The notes: generated by a model from the sequence alone, not told the origin. A stretch of 14,109 nt of DNA from Gloeopeniophorella convolvens (GCA_022496205.1 WTXD01000267.1:1-14109); one strand, 5' to 3'; shown: positions 1 through 7,499, counted from the first letter of the stretch. Made by a program: numbers and translations.

Positions 1-167
1 GCACCACTCTGTTGCGATCGGATCGCGCGCACAGCGCGTGTGCGTGAGCTCTCCCCACACTCGCTCGGAAAGTCGGCGTTGTGCGCGCATGGTTTCAAGC
101 TTGCGCGGCTGCCAATCAAAATAGGTTTATTATGGACTCTAAGTAGCATAAAAGCGATGTACTTACG

Positions 168-749
168 ATGCGCAAATGCTGCGCGTTTGCCGAGAATCGA
201 CCGTACATTCAACACACTCTTCCCTTGCCCACCCTACGAGTCCTCTCTCTTGACCTTCCTTTTGACAGGTGGGACCTCTCACAGTGGTGTGACATCTCAC
301 GGAATCTTCCAGGGGTCGAAAGGCTGATGGTTACGGGAGACCTTGCTACTTCATTTCTGACGCAGTGTACCCCCTATGAGCTAGGTGGTTGGAGGTCTCT
401 CCGAACTATATGGGTGGGTCTGGGAGAGGAGTATAGCTGCGCCATGCCGGAGATCATTGCGGAGGCATCTATAACATGGTTGAGATTATACAAGAAAAGC
501 CCATTACATCCTCTGATAATCTGGCTCGATGACATAGATGGATACTTGGATTTGGGTTGGGTTGACCAGGCGAGGGCATATACTGAGGTTAAGTTCCACG
601 CACGAAGCTCAAGTTTTAAATGTTATATAGTCACTTCTCGGGATGTTTCTGGTCGACGCGTGCGTTCTCCGTCCTCTATTCTGGTATCGCCTAATGACAG
701 CACTCCAGATTTTTGTAGAAAGAATGGGCCCAAGACCAATGGAGGATGA
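168..749 (+). CDS. Hypothetical leucine-rich (F-box/LRR-like) protein fragment
   Basis: An open frame of 193 codons begins at an ATG, with an in-frame TAG eight codons upstream (144-146). The first two thirds have the spacing of leucine and aromatic residues seen in the leucine-rich tails of Agaricomycete F-box proteins: LPTLRVLSLDLPF, then NLPGVERLMV, then WRSLRTIWVGL. No F-box is visible, so this could be the 3' part of a larger gene whose first exons lie left of the window, or a decayed fragment. The last 40 or so residues are basic, serine-rich and unlike the rest, which suggests the true end was lost or an intron is misread. No mobile-element motif is seen. The family assignment is inference from composition only; function unknown. 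Confidence 0.35.
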   Translation: MRKCCAFAENRPYIQHTLPLPTLRVLSLDLPFDRWDLSQWCDISRNLPGVERLMVTGDLATSFLTQCTPYELGGWRSLRTIWVGLGEEYSCAMPEIIAEASITWLRLYKKSPLHPLIIWLDDIDGYLDLGWVDQARAYTEVKFHARSSSFKCYIVTSRDVSGRRVRSPSSILVSPNDSTPDFCRKNGPKTNGG

Positions 750-1088
750 TTGGGACTGGGAACACAACCCTGTTTCATAAGTCATCCACTTCCCGAAATC
801 ACACACACCTGGGAGTCGTCAAGTAGGAGGCTTGTCGCATGTTCTTGCAATCCCAGGTCGTTGCACTGGTGTCTCAGGGTCTCGATCCGATTGTATGTTA
901 TGTACACCTGTTGAACTTCGAATGACCATTACATCCAAGTTATACCATGACACACAGAGCACCGCCCAGTGCAATATACCTACGGTTGATCTAGCCGGAT
1001 GCGCTTGAGATTTGGGACAGTCTAAGAGACATACATTTGTTGCTATGGTTGTCAATAGGTATCGTACGCGATTGCGAATGGTATAAGA
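750..1088. other. Flanking DNA without a recognisable gene
   Basis: No convincing coding frame or RNA gene is seen here. Short open frames exist on both strands but lack family features. The last bases before the LTR are GGTATAAGA. There is no purine-rich tract directly before the LTR start, so this is not the inside edge of a 3' LTR. Confidence 0.5.
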
Positions 1089-1346
1089 TGTTGAGACGGA
1101 CAGTGTCCTGGCGGCTCTGATTAGATTAGATATGGACCTAATGATCAAGGACTATCTTATCTTGTGTACATAATGTTCTAGACTTAAGGCTGTGTTCAGC
1201 CCCACATTCGTTTCCATAATTCTGGACTATTCTAGGGCATTCCATGACCCACCTTGTACTCCGGTACCCACTCTTACTCCGTTTCATGTGGGTCTCCTAG
1301 GCTTTCTAAGCAGTGTTTATCACATGCTATCTGTCGCTCCTTACTG

Positions 1347-1386
1347 TATATAAGGACCTCTTTCTTCGCCTCTGTAGCCTCAGTCT
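1347..1386 (+). promoter_or_regulatory. LTR1 core promoter (TATA box plus initiator)
   Basis: TATATAAG lies at 1347-1354 and a CCTCAGTCT initiator-like motif has its A at 1382, 35 bp from the start of the TATA box. The same spacing recurs in the other LTR families of this window. Sense orientation agrees with the copia pol attached to the homologous LTR at the right end. Confidence 0.65.
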
Positions 1387-1543
1387 TTTGACCTTCTCTG
1401 ACTGAGGCAAGTACACTACCGCTCCTTTCACTTCTACCTTATGCTTACCCTACCTTGTAGCGTCACTCTGTGTCCTTCAGGTATTGCACTAATGTATAAG
1501 TCTTTTGACCTTCTCTGACTGAGCGTCACTCTGTGTCCTTCAG
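1382..1543 (+). repeat. Partial tandem duplication inside LTR1
   Basis: A 25-bp block beginning AGTCTTTTGACC occurs at 1382-1406 and again at 1499-1523. A 20-bp block, CGTCACTCTGTGTCCTTCAG, occurs at 1461-1480 and again at 1524-1543. The first pair has a 117-bp period. The LTR at 13571-13939 carries only one copy of each block, joined as in the second unit here, so one form derives from the other by recombination between the 25-bp repeats. Confidence 0.85.
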
Positions 1544-1683
1544 TTGTCACTCCACCCTCTGCTGCGCTTCAACATAAGGCTGTGCTCAGCCCCACATTCG
1601 TTTCCGTGTTCCGGACTCTTCTAGGGCATTCCATGACCCACCCTGTACTCCGGTACCCACTCTTACTCCGTTTCATGTGGGTC

Positions 1684-1688
1684 TCCTA
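1684..1688. repeat. Target site duplication, left copy (TCCTA)
   Basis: TCCTA directly precedes the solo LTR start TGTCACG. Removing the solo LTR and one TCCTA restores a sequence identical to the uninterrupted region of LTR1 around 1300, which proves the insertion point. Confidence 0.93.
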
Positions 1689-2340
1689 TGTCACGAACAC
1701 TAGGGCTTCAAGGAGGTCAAACTGCTCAGAACACTAGAGCGAACCCAGCCCTACTGGTAAACACCTTACACGTCGCCCACAATGCGACGCGTATCACTCA
1801 CATTACGACTACAAGTCAAAATGCATCACATGACCCCTCACCCTCATTCCTCGCCCTACTCCCTAATGGCCAATTAACCCTGGAATACCCCCAAGATCCC
1901 GGACTAGGGATCTCTCAGAATGGCCATATTACTCATCCCAAAGTAACCAGAACCTTGATCAAGGTGAAACACTTCATGCATCCTCTTTGGGACTCTGATC
2001 ATCAAGAACTCCATGGGGCCTCAAGCCCCACTTTGCGATGGAATCTAAGAAGCGCATCAGAGAGGAGAGGTTATGGGGAATCCCCTCTGGAATCCCCATC
2101 AGTAATTAAACCAGATTTGTCTGGGGGGTCTCCAGTAGTATATAAGACCCCATGTATCGCCCAGTGGTCCTCAGACTGTCCATCTGTGGCACTCTCATCT
2201 GTACCTAGCACTGCAATCCAGCACTGTTAGTGTGTTCCCCTCCGCTCCTGCTATCGCAGCTCATCTTCTGTTCTACCCCCTTAACGCTCTCCAAATACCT
2301 GCTATCCTCTCTGCGCGCACTCCGCAAGTGAGTCCTGACA
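1689..2340 (+). repeat. Solo LTR of the TGTCACG...CTGACA family
   Basis: The 652-bp block begins TGTCACGAAC and ends CCTGACA (5-bp terminal inverted repeat TGTCA/TGACA). It is flanked by TCCTA on both sides and is closely related along its whole length to the 654-bp block at 9351-10004. Many differences between the two are C/T or G/A changes at CpG, in both directions. A TATA box at 2139-2146 and a CTCAGACT motif near 2173 give it plus orientation. No internal region is present, so it is the remnant left by recombination between the two LTRs of a full element. The 180-codon open frame crossing it is not a gene. Confidence 0.93.
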
Positions 2341-2345
2341 TCCTA
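2341..2345. repeat. Target site duplication, right copy (TCCTA)
   Basis: This TCCTA follows the solo LTR end CCTGACA and continues directly into the remaining part of LTR2. Confidence 0.93.
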
Positions 2346-2615
2346 GGCTTTCTAAGCAGTGTTTATCACATGCTATCTGTCGCTCCTTACAGTATATAAG
2401 GACTCCTTTCTTCGCCTTTGTAGCCTCAGTCTTTTGACCTTCCTTGACTGAGGCAAGTACACTTATGCTCCTTTCTACTTTCTTATACTTACACTACCTT
2501 ACAGCGTCACTCTGTGTCCTTCAGGTATTGTTGTAATCCAGTCTTTTGACCTTCCTTGACTGAGTGTCACTCTGTGTCCTTCAGTTGTCACTCCACCCTC
2601 TGCTGCGCTTCAACA

Positions 2616-2859
2616 TGTAGTCTTCCTCTGTTGGTCCCATATCGTTCGGAGTCGGCCTTGGCTCCGGCGAGTAGGGGTTGCCGTCCGAGTCAACATGGAA
2701 GGAGGGAGGGGGCGATGGACGATGGTGGGCTTCTTCGAACACTTCAATCTCTTCTTGCGTCGGGAGGGTGAGGTGTCCACTGCTGGGGTTCTTGGGGGAC
2801 ACTACCTCGTACTCGGGCAAGGGGGAGGCGGTCTTGACGGTGACTTGGTGGGTCGACAT
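2616..2859 (-). pseudogene. 5' fragment of a second gypsy-type gag (gag B), cut by LTR2
   Basis: An open frame starts at an ATG in good context (CACCATG, 2857-2859) and runs 81 codons before entering LTR2, where LTR sequence adds 11 foreign residues and a stop at 2581. The peptide is hydrophilic and rich in P, S and E, as in the N-terminal part of basidiomycete gypsy Gag proteins. No zinc knuckle is reached. It lies downstream, in minus-strand sense, of the 3' end of the chromovirus, so it could be the start of a second tandem copy sharing that LTR, or of a related element. I see no clear similarity to the N-terminal part of gag at 9349, which may itself be incomplete. The Gag assignment is inference from position and composition. 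Confidence 0.5.
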
Positions 2860-2998
2860 GGTGCAGTAGAGGGAGTAAGTGATTCAACGAGAGAGAGAGG
2901 TCCAAAGGGCTTGTCTGGCGAGCGGAGAGTACGTCGTGGTAGAACTAGGGGTTCTGGTCTTCACAGTGGCGGTCTTGTCTTGCTTTTAAGGACAATCG
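2860..2998 (-). other. Probable untranslated leader of gag B
   Basis: No coding frame is seen. The stretch lies between the gag B start codon and the terminal TGTCA of the adjacent LTR-like block. It contains purine-rich GAGAGAGA on the plus strand. I see no tRNA-type primer site starting TGG directly after the LTR edge. Confidence 0.4.
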
Positions 2999-3129
2999 TG
3001 TCACGGACGCGTCTTTTCGAAGGATTCCTGGACCACCTAGCAGGCTTGAGCCTTCACTGCTAGATGAGTAATCAAAGAAGTGCTAAAAGTACATATTCCA
3101 CGGAATTATTTCCTTTGCGTTAGGTGCAG

Positions 3130-3257
3130 GCTTACGTAAGCTGCATATGATGACACGTGACTCGTCTTGTGACTCATCCCGTGGGATACTAGGGTTAGAA
3201 TGGGCCGGAAGGGCCTAGAGGCCATGGACTTTGGGTTGTGACGTCATGGTGACGTCA
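3130..3257 (+). promoter_or_regulatory. Cluster of bZIP/bHLH-type palindromic sites in the putative U3
   Basis: Within 130 bp are TTACGTAA (3132-3139, inside the 12-bp palindrome GCTTACGTAAGC), CACGTG (3154-3159), TGACTCA (3170-3176), and two TGACGTCA sites at 3239-3246 and 3250-3257, one helical turn apart. These match the known sites of Yap1-type, bHLH, Gcn4/AP-1 and ATF/CREB factors. Degenerate relatives follow near 3281 and 3301. All lie upstream of the plus-strand TATA box at 3411. Confidence 0.55.
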
Positions 3258-3410
3258 GTAGTCTAGATTGTGCTGCGCATGATGTCATCGCTGAGTGAGC
3301 ATGACGTAGTGTGGGAAACTGGCTTAGTGAGTGTGAGTAAGGTGCATCAGTCAGCACCAAGTCGCTCAGTCAGCAGCTGTGGAGTCGCTTAGTAAGCGCT
3401 CCTCTAATAG

Positions 3411-3450
3411 TATATAAACCCATGTAGTTGCGCACTTAGGTCCTCAGACT
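3411..3450 (+). promoter_or_regulatory. Core promoter of the 2999 LTR-like block
   Basis: TATATAAA lies at 3411-3418. CCTCAGACT has its A at 3446, exactly 35 bp from the start of the TATA box, as in the 1089 and 9351 LTRs. It points right, away from gag B. Confidence 0.6.
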
Positions 3451-3467
3451 TTCCTCTTGAGGACCAG

Positions 3468-3525
3468 GTAAGAGTGCCAACAAGCCTCTCTGTAGTAGTA
3501 CTACAGTTCTAATCTTGAGGACCAG
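3468..3525 (+). other. Possible 58-nt intron in the LTR leader
   Basis: ACCAG|GTAAGAG is a strong fungal donor. TTCTAAT is a fair branch site, followed by an acceptor ending CCAG at 3525. The length is typical of basidiomycete introns. The 13-mer TCTTGAGGACCAG stands at the end of the upstream exon (3455-3467) and again at the 3' end of the intron (3513-3525). Confidence 0.4.
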
Positions 3526-3582
3526 ATTCTTCTACAGTTTGACTCCGTCGTCGCTGCCTTGCACAAAGGTGGTCAAGTTGAC

Positions 3583-3820
3583 GATCGCTCCTGTGTTTCT
3601 GGTTGGCGCAAGACTCTGCTCTGCGCGAACGCCTCGCCGGTTGTCTCAACAACCTTCCTTTTGACCGTACTGGTGTTGTGCGGAGTTGGAGCTCCCACCA
3701 CAAATCGCTCCAATGGTTACTCCGGTGATGATCAGGATGCTGAGAATCCCACTTGCGATCAATCTGATGGTGAAAGGGGACAAGGACATGGCAGAAAGGG
3801 GCAGTGAAATGATGAAATTA
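3583..3820 (-). other. Probable U3 edge of the chromovirus 3' LTR
   Basis: In minus sense this stretch follows the polypurine tract directly and begins TAATTTCATC. If the expected TGTCA start has changed to TTTCA, the LTR would begin at 3817. No second copy exists in the window to confirm it. The plus-strand open frame here (3559-3807) has no support. A GGTTGT/ACAACC hairpin lies at 3639-3654. Confidence 0.4.
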
Positions 3821-3831
3821 CCCCCCCTTCA
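3821..3831 (-). other. Polypurine tract of the chromovirus, overlapping the pol stop
   Basis: On the minus strand the pol stop TGA (3831-3829) runs straight into AAGGGGGGG. A purine run directly before the 3' LTR is where plus-strand DNA synthesis starts in LTR elements, so this fixes the 3' end of the internal region. Confidence 0.8.
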
Positions 3832-4347
3832 AGAGTAGCGTCGTCCCCGATGATTCAGCGGTCCGACTGCCTCCGAAGAGGATCCAGCGGCTCCAGGATG
3901 AGCCGAATGATAAGCTAAGATTAGCTCAGGGGCATGGATGCCGGAGGCTTTGAGCCATTGATTTTCCGCTTCTGGGTATCTCAGCCACTTGACCAGGTAT
4001 TCCAGACTTCGTCGGCCTCGTCCAGACCATCTGGAGTTCCGTATCGCTTTAACTTCGTATTCTTCTTCATCTTCTACAAGTTCCGGGGGTGGTCGGGTGT
4101 AGTTCGGGCCGTGTTCCCTTGTTTCCTTGTAGGGGGAGAGAAGCGACGCATGGAACACGTTGTGGATCTTCATGTGACTCGGAAGACCCAGTTGAAACGT
4201 TACTGGTGAGAGTTTCTGCTCTATCTTGAATGGACCGTAGCGGTGAGGGGCTAGTTTTGCGGTGGGAAAGGCTGTGCGGAGATTTGTGCCTTCGAGCCAG
4301 ACCTCTTCTCCTCTGAGAAGGTCGGTAGCTGTCCACCTGCCTTCCGC
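3829..4347 (-). pseudogene. Pol C-terminus: GPY/F module and chromodomain
   Basis: This frame carries the end of the integrase. It has the GPY/F signature HRYGPFKI, followed by the conserved HNVFHASLLSPY, then an acidic linker, then a chromodomain with YEVKAIRNSR and LEYLVKWLRYPEAENQWL. Chromodomains at this place define the chromovirus branch of Ty3/gypsy elements and steer integration to marked chromatin. The aromatic residues of the binding cage appear partly kept (Y of YEV and W of VKW; the usual E-N-T-W is E-N-Q-W). It ends in TGA at the polypurine tract. A one-base loss near 4347 puts this part out of frame with the integrase core upstream. Confidence 0.88.
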
Positions 4348-5291
4348 TTCATCATCGATGCTGTCCATTCTAGAGCCTTCCTTGTGTTCCGTCGGAGCTC
4401 CTTGATGTGGTCTAGGTGTTCTGTGATTCGGGGTATTGCTGAGACGGTTCCTATCGGCCAATCATCAACAGGATGATACCCCATCAGTGCTTTGAAGGGG
4501 GACCGGCCGATGGCTGAATGTTCCCAGGAGTTGTGGGTGAACTCCGCAAAGGCCAGCCAGTCCGCCCAGTCATCTTGTCGCCCATTGACCCAGAAGCGAA
4601 GGTACTGCTCCAGCTGCTGGTTCACTCGCTCAGTCTGTCCGTCCGTCTGTGGGTGGTACGCTGTGCTGATGCTCTGACTGATCCCCAGACGCTTGCAGAG
4701 CTCCCTAGCGAACGCTGATGTGAACTGAGGGTCCCTGTCCGAGATGATGCGACGGGGGAGCCCATAGTGTCGAAAGACATGGTCCAGGTAGAGCTTTGCC
4801 ACTCCTTCAGCCGAGATCGTCTCTTGACAGGGGATAAAGACCGCCCCTTTTGTGCAGTCATGGTCAACAACCACCAGGATTGAGTCGTATCCTTGCGAGG
4901 GTGGTAGTTTGACAATGAGGTCCATGGAGACTACCTGAAAAGGTCTGGCGTCTGGATTGGCATGGAGGGGCATGAGCTCAGGTCTTGGACGGTTTGTCTT
5001 CACCTTCATTGCTTGACAATCAACACATTCTGACATGTACTTCTTGACAAAGTCATTGAGACCGCTCCAGTCCCAGTGTCTCCTTAGGAGTTCCATCGTT
5101 TTTGCTACTCCTGGGTGTCCTGCAGTTGGTCGATCATGGTAAGCCTTCGTTAGATCGCGTCGTAGTTCCTCCTCCTCTGGTACCCATATCTTCCCTCGTA
5201 GCGTTACCCAAAGTCCGTCTGGTCGTCTTTCATATCCGCTTGGTATCTCCTTTGCTGCGTCCTGCGCTTTTCTAATTCGTTCCTCTATGGT
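4347..5291 (-). pseudogene. Pol integrase (zinc-binding domain and D,D35,E core)
   Basis: The zinc-binding domain has the HHCC residues (AYHDRPTAGHPG, then CVDC). The catalytic core shows the triad: D in VVSMDLI (codon 4922-4920), D in RIISDRDPQF, and E in DGQTERVNQ, with exactly 35 residues between the last two. GYDSILVVVDH and AYHPQTDGQTER are typical of Ty3/gypsy integrases. The domain would insert element cDNA into the genome. It stays in the same frame as RNase H but is separated from it by TGA at 5292-5294. All catalytic residues are kept, so the element was probably active in the fairly recent past. The core is open from 5291 to the frameshift near 4347. Confidence 0.93.
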
Positions 5292-5915
5292 TCATGTTCC
5301 TTCTAGCATCGTTGCATGGACGAACATTGATTCTGGTAGCAGTACGATGTCCTCATTGTCCTTTGATCCATCATCATGGTCCGGCCGTCTTGAGAGCGCA
5401 TCAGCGGGGGTATTGGTCTTCCCAGGGACGTGTTGAAGTACGTACTCGAAGGGGGATAGGTCCTCATGCCAGCGAGCTTGTCGCCTCGAGAGTTTTCGAG
5501 GGTCCTTGAAGTAGAGGAGGTTGCGATGGTCTGTGAGGACGGTGACCGTGTGTTTTGCCCCTTCAAGGTAATGTCTCCATTCCTTAAACACGTTGACGAT
5601 GGCTAAGAGTTCCCGGTCGTAGATGTCATAGTTCCATTCTGCTGAAGAGAAGGACTTGGAGTAGTAGGCTACTGGGTGACGCTTTCCATTGTCTCCTGGC
5701 TGCGATAATACTGCTCCAGTGGCAAAGGCTGACATGTCCGCTTCCATGAAGAAGGGTCGTTTATGGTCCACATGTCGAAGGACTGGTTTGGATGCGAACG
5801 ACTCCTTGAGCTTCTCAAAGGCGGCCTGTTGCTCCGGCCCCCAGCGCCAGGGGACGTCGTCCTTGGTGAGATCGTTGAGTGGTCGAGCGATCTTGCCAAA
5901 GTCCTTGATGAAGTG
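5292..5915 (-). pseudogene. Pol RNase H
   Basis: The frame shows the RNase H acidic residues in order: D in FFMEADMSAF, E in DRELLAIVNVFKEW, D in VLTDHRNL, and D in TPADALSRRPD. Conserved flanking motifs are AYYSKSFSSAEWNYDIYDRE and PFEYVLQHVPGKTN. This domain removes RNA from the RNA-DNA hybrid made by the neighbouring RT. The part before FMEAD includes the RT-RNase H tether with PLNDLT and PWRWGPEQQAAFE. It is bounded by two TGA stops: at 5916-5918, where other gypsy elements have arginine (FYR), and at 5292-5294. Frame is unbroken across both, so simple base changes explain the damage. Confidence 0.92.
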
Positions 5916-6895
5916 TCAGTAGAAGTTGCCAAAACTGAGGAAGGATCGTACATCCTTCACCTTGCGAGGTACTGGCCAGTCCTGAATGCCTGCGAGTTTG
6001 ACTGGGTCCATCTCCACTCCTCCATCCTTGAGGATCATGCCGAGGTATTCTACCGCTGATTGCTCGAATTGACACTTCTCCAGCTTGAGATACAGGTCGT
6101 TCGCCTCGAGCTTGTCCAGGATCCTGTGTACGATCTTGTGATGTAGTTGGAGGTTGTCTACTGTTGCAATGAGGATGTCGTCCATATAGATAATCACCAG
6201 TCCACTGTCAATTTCCTCCTTGAACAGGGCGTTCATCATAGTCTGGAATGTTGCCGGGGAGTTGGTGAGGCCGAAGAACATGACCAGAGGCTCAAACAAG
6301 CCTTGATTTGTTTTGAAGGCGGCCTTCTGCTGGTCTCCTTCGCGGATACGAATGTTATTGTACCCCATCGCACGTCGAACTTGGTGAAGATCTTCGCATG
6401 GCATACTTGATCGATGAGTTCTTCAATCAAGGGCAGTGGATAGTGATTCTTCACGGTGTACTTGTTCAGCTGGCGATAGTCTTGGACCGGGCGGAGCTTT
6501 CCATCCTTCTTTTTGACAAAGAAGAAGGGGGATACGTAGGGCGAGTTCGAGGGACGTATATAGCCTTTGTCAAGATGCTCCTTTAGGAACTTGTCCAATG
6601 CTTCCTGCTCCAGGGGTGACAATGGGTAGACCTTGCAGTTGAGCTCTTGTGGGGCGTCCTCCTTGAGATCTATGGGGTGATCCCAGGGTCGAGGCTCAGG
6701 GAATCGCTGAGCCGCTTCCTCGCTGAACACCTTGGCGTGTCATTGGTATTCCTTGGGTACCATCTCCTCGAAGGTACGCTCCTTTTTATCCGCTGCCACC
6801 TCCGCCATCTGTTGTGCTTGAGTAGTTCTTCTAACAGTAACCTTGGGGACCAGTCGAACGTGGATTTCATCACCTTCTTCTATATCTAGGGGTCC
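5916..6895 (-). pseudogene. Pol reverse transcriptase
   Basis: The reading frame covers the RT fingers, palm and thumb. In order it shows [14 protein letters not shown] and [25 protein letters not shown], the first catalytic D in [20 protein letters not shown], the YMDD box (6188-6177) and the thumb motif VRSFLSFGNFY. It copies element RNA into DNA. Two defects are internal: TGA at 6740-6742, before HAKVFSE, where relatives have arginine; and a one-base loss in the TGGGG run near 6364, which shifts frame between VRWG and YNNIRI. A further frame change near 6890 separates it from the protease. The catalytic aspartates are all intact. The domain ends at TGA 5916-5918. Confidence 0.93.
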
Positions 6896-7499
6896 AGCCC
6901 TTGGTCATGCAGTAGACGTTTTGCGCCGCCTCTTGATGCCATTCTTGTGGTGCGTACACCTCCAAGACTCAGATTCCTCCCTTTCTTTGTGCTGGTCGTG
7001 GTTTCCAGTACATTGCCCTGGGGGCAGTGAGCGAGATGGGATAGAAGTTGTCTGTGATCTTCCGTTCCTTCCACTGGATGAGTGGCTCAAAGTAAGCCAG
7101 CCAGGGATATCCGAGGATGATTCGTTCGCCCCCTATACTGGAGACATAGAATCGCTGCATCGTAGTTCGAGTTCCTGCCTCAATGGTGAAGTCGGTGAAG
7201 TGGGTGATGTCCCCTGCCTTGTTTCGGGTTCCATCCACGTTGCGAATGATGCGCGGATTTTCTAGTTTCTGGACTGCAAGTCCTCGTTGTTTGACCACCT
7301 TCCAGTCGATGATGTTGTCGGTTGCTCCGCTGTCGATTAGGGCAATGTCGTCGACCCGTTTTCGTTCGCTTCGAATGTAGACTGGTACTCGAATAGCATT
7401 GGTAGTGTCTACAAATACATCTTTAGCGAACAGTGCCTGAGGGAGGGTCGTATTCCTCAGGCTAACAGAAAATCCGGGTCGTCTTGCATCAACTTGCAA
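6896..7499 (-). pseudogene. Pol protease (retropepsin) and linker to RT
   Basis: The frame overlaps the end of gag by 43 nt in the -1 frame. The active-site motif ALIDSGATDN has its aspartate about 56 residues in, and a later IILGYPWL is the conserved retropepsin flap/C-terminal glycine motif. A single aspartate motif is expected, since these enzymes work as dimers and cut Gag-Pol. The first codons of the overlap use TTG, not ATG, so entry should be by -1 frameshift from gag. TGA at 6969-6971 breaks the frame, which continues (VYAPQEWHQ) to about 6895, where a +1 change leads into the RT frame. Whether the gag/protease offset is programmed or a mutation cannot be told from one copy. Confidence 0.88.

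Larger units (their letters stand above)
1089..1574 (+). repeat. Copia-type LTR, complete copy (LTR1)
   Basis: The 486-bp block starts TGTTGA and ends TCAACA, a perfect 6-bp terminal inverted repeat. Its first 290 bp match the minus-strand LTR at 13571-13939 with, by eye, one substitution (C at 1112 versus T). That other LTR sits directly after a polypurine tract and a copia pol terminus, which assigns this family to Ty1/copia. It holds a TATA box at 1347 and a tandem duplication in its 3' third (1382-1543). It is followed at once by a truncated second copy rather than by a primer-binding site, so it behaves as a solo LTR. The bases on its two sides are TAAGA and TAAGG, possibly a target duplication with one change. 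Confidence 0.9.
1575..2615 (+). repeat. Truncated copia-type LTR (LTR2), split by a solo LTR
   Basis: The two parts, 1575-1688 and 2346-2615, join into a 384-bp copy equivalent to LTR1 from position 1185 to its TCAACA end, so about 96 bp of its 5' end are missing. It is more diverged from LTR1 than LTR1 is from the right-hand LTR, and has the same duplicated blocks. A TATA box lies at 2393-2400 with CCTCAG 35 bp on. The gap holds a solo LTR of another family. Its right end interrupts a minus-strand gag gene at 2616. No target duplication pairs its two edges. Confidence 0.85.
2999..3582 (+). repeat. LTR-like block with plus-strand promoter; right edge uncertain
   Basis: It begins TGTCACGG, like the TGTCACGAAC start of the 1689 and 9351 LTRs. 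About 410 bp in, it has TATATAAA (3411-3418) with GGTCCTCAGACT 35 bp downstream; the 9351 LTR has the same string at nearly the same place. One possible end is TTGAC at 3582, with GATCG after it against AATCG before the start, a near match for a 5-bp target duplication. The alternative end is 3817, where TGAAA could be a mutated TGACA; that would make one 819-bp LTR shared with the gypsy element. I favour the first reading, with modest confidence. Confidence 0.5.

Noticed and set aside
819..1148. Minus-strand open frame of 109 codons
   Set aside because: It starts inside LTR1 on the antisense strand and has no recognisable features.
1688..2230. Plus-strand open frame of 180 codons, partly repeated at 9616-9870
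   Set aside because: It lies wholly within the LTR family, is not kept in length between the two copies, and has no protein motif.
3008..3035. tRNA-like stretch with TTCGAAGG and ACCA on the plus strand
   Set aside because: Spacing between the T-loop-like part and CCA is too short and no other tRNA arms can be formed.
2556..3063. Three overlapping plus-strand open frames
   Set aside because: They are antisense to the gag B fragment and glycine/arginine-rich, as expected of a shadow of a P/S-rich protein.
3559..3807. Plus-strand open frame of 82 codons with a hydrophobic stretch
   Set aside because: It lies across LTR-type DNA, has no supporting motif, and could only be a read-through of LTR sequence.
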